Shown one piece after another: positions 33,835 to 42,400 of a DNA stretch of 45,222 nt. Position numbers and translations under genes: made by a program. The notes beneath the pieces are model-generated. The model searched no databases. It was not told the DNA's origin and was given only the letters and a program-made list of their open reading frames with translations. This DNA is from Streptococcus entericus DSM 14446 (GTDB lineage: Bacteria > Bacillota > Bacilli > Lactobacillales > Streptococcaceae), in assembly GCF_000380025.1 (NCBI RefSeq), contig NZ_KB904156.1:96065-141286 (forward strand). Reading direction: 5' to 3'. Within the stretch, counting starts at the first letter, position 1, and every line of letters begins with the position of its first letter.

Positions 33835-34797
33835 CTAGACAGTTGAGTTGAGCAGTCGTAGATTGACTTCGAACTCGTGCATGGCATTTTCATTGAGTTG
33901 GCGGACTTGTTCTTTTAAATCGTTGGCGAAGCGCTCGATGGTTTCTTGGGCTGTGGTCAAGCGTTTCTCAGCGTCATAGTAATGGTTTGGGTGCTCTTTG
34001 ATGGTAAGGTAACCAGTCAGGATGCTATTAAATCGCAACATGCTAGTCTGATGAAGTTCTAGCAATTCAGCCTGATTAGCGAGTTGGCTTTTCTTGATTT
34101 GCTCCTTAATGAGCTGGCTATCTTGTCTAATCTGATAGACAGTTGCACTGATTTCAGGAGCGATTTGCTCAATGTTGTGTTGTTCTGGCAATTGACTTTC
34201 CCAGTCATGCTGTAACTGATGCAAGGTATCCTGAATCAGTTGTCGCTCAGTAGCGATGCGGGTCATCAAGCGTTGGAAGGTCACCTGATCTAGACTGTTT
34301 TTTTGTTGATTAAGCTGATCTGCCAGTTGTTCTAGTTCTGTCAAGACTTCAGGTGAGGATGCCTTGTAGGCGGCGTGTTGCTTGGATTCGGCTAACGCCT
34401 TTAACCGAGACACGCTGCCATCAAGCTGTTTAACAGTGGACTTGATTTGGTCAATCGTTGGCAGGGCTGCTACTCGTTGACCGCTTAATTTCTGCTGCTG
34501 GCGAGTGGATAGTTGGTTGGATACGGCATAGCCGCCCCAGAGTAGCCCAGTAAATCCAAATAAAGCTCCAAAAAACTCAGTGTAGCTAAGCGGGAGAAAA
34601 GCACATAGGGCAATTAAAAAAATGGTGTAGGGCCGTCGATTGGCTGGTAAAGCTCTGCGATTAATCTGCTTTTTTAGCGACCAAAACATGATTAAACTAA
34701 TACCAGAACCAACCAAGAAAGGATTGTTGCCCAATGTTCCCCAAAATACTAGGGCTAGGACAGCTGTGAATCGCCAGAATAATCGATTAGTTCTCAT
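33835..34797 (-). CDS. XpaC-like membrane protein, second copy
   Basis: 320 aa with two or three N-terminal membrane spans (about 8-40 and 57-92), then a long helical cytoplasmic part. It ends ERFANDLKEQVRQLNENAMHEFEVNLRLLNSTV, matching the end of the 273-aa neighbour (DLDDTLKELNEKELSDFEVSLRLMS), so the two are paralogues. The family name (5-bromo-4-chloroindolyl phosphate hydrolysis) reflects an old phenotype, not a proven reaction. ATG with AAGGAG. Overlaps the upstream gene by 11 bp. Confidence 0.82.
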   Translation of the reverse strand: MRTNRLFWRFTAVLALVFWGTLGNNPFLVGSGISLIMFWSLKKQINRRALPANRRPYTIFLIALCAFLPLSYTEFFGALFGFTGLLWGGYAVSNQLSTRQQQKLSGQRVAALPTIDQIKSTVKQLDGSVSRLKALAESKQHAAYKASSPEVLTELEQLADQLNQQKNSLDQVTFQRLMTRIATERQLIQDTLHQLQHDWESQLPEQHNIEQIAPEISATVYQIRQDSQLIKEQIKKSQLANQAELLELHQTSMLRFNSILTGYLTIKEHPNHYYDAEKRLTTAQETIERFANDLKEQVRQLNENAMHEFEVNLRLLNSTV

Positions 34798-35608
34798 CTT
34801 TACGCTCCTTTTGGCTCATCAGCCGTAAACTCACCTCAAAATCACTTAACTCCTTCTCGTTGAGTTCTTTTAAGGTGTCATCCAAGTCCAAATCAAATTG
34901 TTCCAGAGCTGTTTTTGCTCGTTCCAAGCGTTCTTGCGCTTGATAGAAATTTTTCGGAGACGCTTTGATGTTCAGATAACCTGACAAAATGTCTTCGAAC
35001 CGATTCATGTTGGCGTCATGCAAAGCAGAGAGCTCAGATTGATTGGGGCTCGTTTTGATTTTTTCACGGATAATACGGTCATCCATGCGAATATTGCGAT
35101 AGCAAGTTAGCAATTCTGGAGCTAGTTGAAGCACGCGCTCTTCCTCGGGATCCAATGGCTCACTATCAGCGGATAAGCCCAGTCGGTTCAATTCTGTCGT
35201 GATTTCGCTAGTCACTTGAGTGACTTTTTTTGACACACGTTGGTAGATTTCTTGCCCCATGTCCTCTTTGAGTTGGTAAGCCTCATTTTGGATGGTCTTT
35301 AGTTGGGGCAATAGCTGGCGCGCTAACACGCCGTATTGGGTGTACTCTTTTTGGGACTGATAGTCCTCAAGCAAGCTTACTTGGCGATCGGCGCGTTTAA
35401 TCTTACCTTTGAGGTCTTGTAAGCGAGGGTTAGGGTTTTGGCTAGGCAGTCTTTTTTGTTTAGCCACTAACTGATAGATAACAAATCCGATAGCACCCGC
35501 TAGTATTAAGGGTAAGGTAGCAAGTAAAGCCCCCATACCAAGCATTGCTAGGACGACATAAAGAACAATCTTTTCGTTTATCATCCGCTTTACTCTGTGT
35601 TTTGTCAT
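34787..35608 (-). CDS. XpaC-like membrane protein, first copy
   Basis: 273 aa: N-terminal membrane hairpin (IVLYVVLAMLGMGALLATLPLILAGAIGFVIYQLV, about 13-47), then helices with RVSLLEDYQSQKEY-type and FEDILSGYLNIKASPKNFYQAQERLERAKTALEQF segments shared with the second copy (FNSILTGYLTIKEHPNHYYDAEKRLTTAQETIERF). ATG with AAAGGA. First gene of the operon with the second XpaC and TelA. Probably an envelope-stress module; no reaction is assigned. Confidence 0.83.
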   Translation of the reverse strand: MTKHRVKRMINEKIVLYVVLAMLGMGALLATLPLILAGAIGFVIYQLVAKQKRLPSQNPNPRLQDLKGKIKRADRQVSLLEDYQSQKEYTQYGVLARQLLPQLKTIQNEAYQLKEDMGQEIYQRVSKKVTQVTSEITTELNRLGLSADSEPLDPEEERVLQLAPELLTCYRNIRMDDRIIREKIKTSPNQSELSALHDANMNRFEDILSGYLNIKASPKNFYQAQERLERAKTALEQFDLDLDDTLKELNEKELSDFEVSLRLMSQKERKDEN

Positions 35609-35790
35609 CGTTGTCCTTTCCGTATACTATCTTACCTTATATTTTAGCTAAAAACGGACAACTTTACAAGAAATTACTGTGATTTTAGCCTATCTATGTT
35701 TGTTCAAAAGCAGCCTTTGACATGAAAACTTTACGTTCTAAAAAATGACAACGTTTTTTAAATTAAAAAGCGAACCAATACAGGTTTTTA

Positions 35791-35819
35791 TTGATTTTTT
35801 AACAAAAAAAGCTTATAAT
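35791..35819 (+). promoter_or_regulatory. purA promoter
   Basis: TTGATT (35791-35796), 17-bp spacer, TATAAT (35814-35819). AAAAGCGAACCAAT just upstream (35765-35778) only loosely resembles a PurBox and I do not assert one. Confidence 0.75.
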
Positions 35820-35831
35820 ATTTTAGGATAG

Positions 35832-37169
<1,338 letters not shown>

Positions 37170-37175
37170 GCCTGT

Positions 37176-37214
37176 ATCATCTAGCTGCTTAATGAGGGGC
37201 TAGATGATTTTGTT
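37176..37214 (+). terminator. Terminator of purA
   Basis: ATCATCTAGC (37176-37185) pairs with GCTAGATGAT (37199-37208), followed by TTTGTTT. Confidence 0.75.
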
Positions 37215-37241
37215 TCAATGCTCACAAATGACAAGGAATGC

Positions 37242-37270
37242 TTGATTTTTGCCCCATAAAAAGGTAAGAT
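37242..37270 (+). promoter_or_regulatory. pgi promoter
   Basis: TTGATT (37242-37247), 17-bp spacer, TAAGAT (37265-37270). The ATG is 34 bp downstream, with AGAAAGG. Confidence 0.65.
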
Positions 37271-37303
37271 ATAGGGGATATTAGTTAGAAAGGTTATCAA
37301 CGC

Positions 37304-38653
37304 ATGACAACTATTCAATTTGATTATTCTAAAGTACTAGGGACTTTTGTTGGACAGGAGGAGTTGGATTACTTGCAACCGCAAGTGACTCTGGCAGATA
37401 AATTGCTCCGCGAAAAGACTGGTCCAGGGAGTGACTTTTTGGGCTGGTTAGATTTACCAGAGAACTATGATAAAGACGAGTTTGAGCGTATCTTAGCAGC
37501 GGCTGAGCAGATTAAGTCTAACAGCGAGGTGCTGGTGGTTATCGGTATCGGAGGCTCTTACTTGGGGGCCAAAGCAGCCATCGACTTCCTCAATCACCAC
37601 TTTGCTAACTTGCTGTCTGCGGAAAATCGCAGAGCACCGCAAATTTTGTACGCTGGAAACTCTATTTCCTCAACCTACTTGGCAGACTTGGTGGAGTATG
37701 TGGCAGACAAAGAGTTCTCTGTCAATGTGATTTCTAAGTCAGGAACAACAACGGAACCTGCGATTGCCTTCCGTGTGTTTAAAGAGCTCTTGGTCAAAAA
37801 ATATGGTCAAGAGGAGGCCAACAAACGCATCTATGCCACGACAGATAAGACTAAAGGGGCGGTTAAGGTGGAGGCAGACGCCAACAACTGGCAGACTTTT
37901 GTCGTGCCAGATGATGTCGGTGGTCGCTTCTCGGTCTTGACAGCTGTAGGGCTTTTGCCGATTGCTGCTAGCGGTGCGGACATCAAACAGCTCATGGCTG
38001 GTGCCAATGCGGCCCGCCAGGCATTGACCTCAGATAAAATCACTGACAATATCGCCTACCAGTATGCAGCCTTGCGGACAGTGCTTTATCGCAAGGGCTA
38101 TGTGACAGAGATTTTGGCTAACTATGAGCCATCGCTCCAGTATTTTGGCGAGTGGTGGAAGCAGCTCGCTGGTGAGTCCGAGGGCAAAAACCAGAAAGGC
38201 ATCTACCCGACGTCTGCTAACTTCTCGACTGATTTGCACTCTTTGGGGCAATTTATCCAAGAAGGCTATCGCAACTTGTTTGAGACGGTGGTGCGTGTGG
38301 ATAAGCCACGTAAAAACGTCTTAATTCCAGAGCTGGCTGAGGATTTGGATGGTTTAGGTTACCTGCAAGGCAAGGATGTTGATTTTGTTAACAAAAAGGC
38401 GACAGACGGTGTGCTACTAGCCCATACAGATGGCGGCGTGCCCAACCTCTTTGTCACCTTGAAGGAGCAGGATGCCTTTACGCTGGGTTATGCTATTTAC
38501 TTCTTTGAGCTAGCCATTGCTATCACAGGTTACCTCAACAGTGTCAACCCATTTGACCAGCCAGGTGTTGAAGCTTATAAGAAAAACATGTTTGCCCTTC
38601 TTGGCAAGCCAGGCTTTGAGGACCTGTCAGCTGAGCTGAATGCACGTCTATAA
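37304..38653 (+). CDS. pgi: Glucose-6-phosphate isomerase
   Basis: 449 aa, the usual length in Firmicutes. It interconverts glucose 6-phosphate and fructose 6-phosphate at the head of glycolysis. Sugar-phosphate loop [14 protein letters not shown], catalytic [13 protein letters not shown] and the C-terminal [17 protein letters not shown] are intact, as is [15 protein letters not shown] near residue 80. Monocistronic. Confidence 0.97.
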   Translation: MTTIQFDYSKVLGTFVGQEELDYLQPQVTLADKLLREKTGPGSDFLGWLDLPENYDKDEFERILAAAEQIKSNSEVLVVIGIGGSYLGAKAAIDFLNHHFANLLSAENRRAPQILYAGNSISSTYLADLVEYVADKEFSVNVISKSGTTTEPAIAFRVFKELLVKKYGQEEANKRIYATTDKTKGAVKVEADANNWQTFVVPDDVGGRFSVLTAVGLLPIAASGADIKQLMAGANAARQALTSDKITDNIAYQYAALRTVLYRKGYVTEILANYEPSLQYFGEWWKQLAGESEGKNQKGIYPTSANFSTDLHSLGQFIQEGYRNLFETVVRVDKPRKNVLIPELAEDLDGLGYLQGKDVDFVNKKATDGVLLAHTDGGVPNLFVTLKEQDAFTLGYAIYFFELAIAITGYLNSVNPFDQPGVEAYKKNMFALLGKPGFEDLSAELNARL

Positions 38654-38738
38654 GCTGATAAAACAGTGCCGAGAAAAGGCTAAACATTAGTCAACGTAGT
38701 CAGCTGATTTATAGCGAAGAGAAACCTCTTGTAAATGT

Positions 38739-38794
38739 TTGAACCGCATCCCAAAATTAGATTTTTTCTGTCTAACTTTTTGGGGGCGGTTCAA
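38739..38794. repeat. IS-end-like inverted repeat relic
   Basis: Two arms (38739-38761 and 38771-38794) are an imperfect inverted repeat of about 24 bp around 9 bases. The right arm, reversed, reads TTGAACCGCCCCCAAAAAGT, which looks like the terminal repeat of IS3/IS150-group elements. The arms face each other as in an IS emptied of its interior. A TTTTT follows, so it may now end pgi transcription. Confidence 0.5.
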
Positions 38795-39146
38795 TTTTTG
38801 CCAGGGGTCTTTTTGATGCCATTGTTCACAGTAGTTGAAAATGTTTCTGATACAGAGATAATTTGGCGGATGACTAGCAGGAGACAAAGTACTCGGTTTT
38901 GAGCATTATCGCCGTTATTAAGTTGAAGTAGAGGTAGACTTTCCTCTATTCTTTAAGTTATTGAATATTAGGGTTAATAGCTCTTTTTTAGTCTTTCTGT
39001 ACTCCGCCCTCTCAACTAATAGAGATGATGGGGACAGGCCTTTTTTTATTGCTCAAATAAAATCAATGGCTATTTATTGATAAAAAAGACGAACTCATTT
39101 TTATGAGTTCGTCTTAGCATTTGACAGCACCTAGAGGTGCACCTAG
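38795..39146. other. Non-coding gap between pgi and tRNA-Cys
   Basis: No supportable gene. A short minus-strand frame (38687-38887) crosses the hairpin and is rejected. GGGGACAGGCCTTTTTTT near 39031 is a possible terminator tail of the GAGTGGGAC repeat type. Confidence 0.5.
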
Positions 39147-39217
39147 AGGCGGTAACCGGATTTGAACCGGTGATCAAGCTTTTGCAGAGCCGTGCCTTAC
39201 CACTTGGCTATACCGCC
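39147..39217 (-). tRNA. tRNA-Cys(GCA)
   Basis: On the minus strand, GGCGGTA (39217-39211) pairs with TACCGCC (39154-39148). Anticodon loop CTGCAAA gives GCA; T-arm ACCGG-TTCAAAT-CCGGT; discriminator T as expected for cysteine. 71 nt, no CCA encoded. Confidence 0.96.
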
Positions 39218-39357
39218 ATAACAGTAACTATTATAGCCTATTTTTTCAGAGTCGTCAAGACCTATTTGTGTTAGTTTGTGCTAGCATCATTTGACTAGGA
39301 TAAGGGGGTTAGTGAGAGGTAGGAGTAAAACTTTTTACTAAAATTTCAAGTAAAAAA

Positions 39358-39412
39358 TTGCGTGGCTTTTTATTTTATGATATAATAAAACAAAAATAAA
39401 AACGCTTTCAAA
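39358..39412 (+). promoter_or_regulatory. Promoter with cre-like site for the large surface enzyme
   Basis: TTGCGT (39358-39363), 17-bp spacer, TATAAT (39381-39386) with upstream TG. Just after the predicted start site, the reverse complement of AAAAACGCTTTCA (39398-39410) reads TGAAAGCGTTTTT, one base off the CcpA consensus WTGNAANCGNWNNCW. This position favours repression when glucose is present. Confidence 0.7.
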
Positions 39413-39426
39413 AAAAGGAGAGAAAA

Positions 39427-42400
39427 ATGAAAGACTTATGGTTTAAAAAACAGATTTTTTCCATTCGGAAATTGTCCTTGGGTGCCTGTTCGGTTGCAAT
39501 CGGTGCTGTGCTATTTGCCAATGGGGGAACAGTGTTGGCAGAGACGAGCGCAACTGAGGCAAATATTGATCCAGCCGTTGCTCAGCCTTTAGAAAAAGAA
39601 ACTGCTACAGAAAAAGAGCCAGCTACCGCCTCACCTGAAGGAGAAGCAGTAGATACTTCTACTCGTGTGGCTGAACAACCTCTTGTGTCTTACTCAGATA
39701 CGTCATCGCGGGAGCGAGAAAGCTTAATCGCTTTTTTAGCTGAGGCAGACCAATTTGATTTATCTGGCTACACAGAGGAGAGTCGGATAGCCTTTACACA
39801 AGCTATCGAGGCAGCTCGCCAAATTATTACCAATGAAAAAGCGACTAGTGAAGAATTGCGTTCAGCAGTTACTCGGATTCAACTGGCTAGTCAAGAGCTC
39901 AAGGAAATCGGTACCGCTGAAGATAAGCAAGTTCAGCTAACAGGTGGTGTGGTTGATACCAATCTCCAATACACCCAAGACAAATATGAATCGGTGACTT
40001 TGGCACCACAGGGTCAGTTAACTGCTTGGCGCAACGATACAGCAACTTCTCAATTAACCATTAAGTCTGGCGAAGATGCCCTAACTAATGTTCGAGTTGA
40101 AGTGAGCGATTTTACTGACGGTACAAACACAATCAGCAAGGACAACATCACAGCACATTTTATCAAGTCAGTCAAAGCTTTTGATGGTTTCTTGGGTTAT
40201 GGGAACCCAACTCGTCCTTTGCCTCAGGGTAATCGAGTAGAGGCGAATGAAGTCATTGATCATACCAACCCTATTAACATGGATGCGCGGTCGCTTCAAA
40301 ATATCTGGTTGAGCATCAAGGTGCCAGAACAAGCTGTAGCAGGTGATTATAAAGGGACAGTTCGAATTTTAGCGGATCACCTGACTACGCCACTCAGTTT
40401 CAGCTACACCCTAAATGTAGCTGACGCTGTGTTGAAACCAGCGACTGACTTCAAAGATAGCTTTGATATTGAGTTATGGCAAAATCCATTTGCAGTAGCT
40501 GAGTACTACAATGTTGAGCCGTTTTCTGAAAAACATTTTGAGATTTTAAGGCCACACATGGAGCGCTATAAGGCACTGGGTGGTCATGCCGTAACAACGA
40601 CCATCGTTGAGGAGGCTTGGGCGGGTCAAACCTACAGTAAACATGACATCAAGTTTCCATCCATGATTGACTGGACCAAAAAACGTGACGGCAGTTTTAG
40701 TTTTGATTATACTAAATTTGATAAATGGGTAGAATTTAACAAATCTTTGGGCATTGGAGACAAGATTGTTGGTTATAGTGTTGCCCCTTGGACCAATCAA
40801 TTCCGCTATTTTGACGAAACGACAGGACAGAAGGTGATTAGTCCTTACACGGTTGGCAGTGAAGAATATAACAAAACATGGAAAGCCTTTTTACAAGATT
40901 TTATCGTCCATGCTGAGAAAAAGGGGTGGAAAGACCAGATTTACATTGGGATTGATGAACGTGGGTTTGATAAACGCGCCTTTGATTTAATCGAGAGCAT
41001 TACCAGTATTGACGGCAAGCCATTTAAGACAGCGGGTGCCATGGATGGCTTTGTTAACAAGCGTGAGCTGGCGATGCGAGTAACCGACCTCAACGTTGGG
41101 GCTAATGCGGTTAAGGCGCACCCAGTCGAGTTTGATGCCCTGCGCAAAGAACGGGCGGCTCGTGGTCTTCGGACGACCATCTACACTGCGACAGGTGAAA
41201 AGCCAGGGAACTTCTCTCTCAGCGCGCCTGGCGAGAGCTATTGGACCATGCTTTATGCCTATGCAGTTGGAGGGCAGGGCTTCTTGCGTTGGGCCTATGA
41301 TTCATGGGTGGAAAATCCTCTCGAAGACGCAACCCATAATGCTTTTGAGACAGGAGATCCTTTCCTCGTCTACCCAGATTTGAGAAATAGCGCCAATCCA
41401 GTCTCTAAATCAACCTTGCGTTTGGAGAAGATGGCAGAAGGGATTCGTGATGTCAACAAACTGATTCAGATCAAAGCAGAAACACCGGCCCTTGCGGAGC
41501 GTGTTGATAATTTACTCAAAACGGTCAAGGCGCAATACCCTAATAATCGTTTGTATCTAACTGAAGATGGTAAGCAAGCTGTTGCCCGTGACATGCAAGT
41601 CATCAAGGCTGAAATTGCGGCACTTTCTCGTGAACATGCAGAGTTGAAAAAAACTGGAACACGTGAAGTGACTGATATTACTATTCTTGGAGAGGCTACC
41701 CAACCTCTGACTGTTGGTGATACAAGACAGTTGGTGGCAAGCTTACAACCAGCAAACTTGATTAACCCGATGGTGACCTGGATTAGCAGCAATCCATTGG
41801 TGGCGAGTGTTTCAGAGACTGGATTGGTCACGGCATTGAAATCAGGTCAAGTGACGATTACTGCTAGGTCTCAACAGGATCCAACCAAAACGGCACAAAT
41901 CGTTCTAACCTTAGATCGCTTAAAAGTCAATCAGGAAGCTCAGGTAGCCTATTATTCCTTTGATGATGCGACCAGTCCAGTTCATGATTTATGGGGAAAT
42001 CGTCACGGTCAAGGAGAAAATATAACCAGTGTTGATAGTATTTCAGGCAAGGGCTTGCGATTAGAGCCAGGACGACAAGTAACGTTCTCTGGTCTAGCAG
42101 ACCTTAACCATGACTGGTCAGTTGGGTACTGGTTATATAACGAATCTGAGGGAGCTAACCGCCACTCTATTCTGAGCAGTGCTGATGGTGCTAGGTCGTT
42201 AGATACTCGCTTGGATACCAATCGTGAGAAAGCTGGTGTCCACGTTAACAAACAACCAGGAGGTGTTCTGACGTTCCAATACACTGCACCTAAAGGGGAA
42301 TGGATTCACTACACCTGGACAAATAGCTCTGCTAATGGTCTCAGCCTGTATGTCAATGGCAAACTAGTTCAGACCAATGCTTGGACAAAAACCAATAATT

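Noticed and set aside
35765..35778. PurR PurBox before purA
   Set aside because: Several mismatches in the core; not better than chance in AT-rich DNA.
38687..38887. 66-aa minus-strand frame after pgi
   Set aside because: Runs across the IS-end hairpin and has no coding character.
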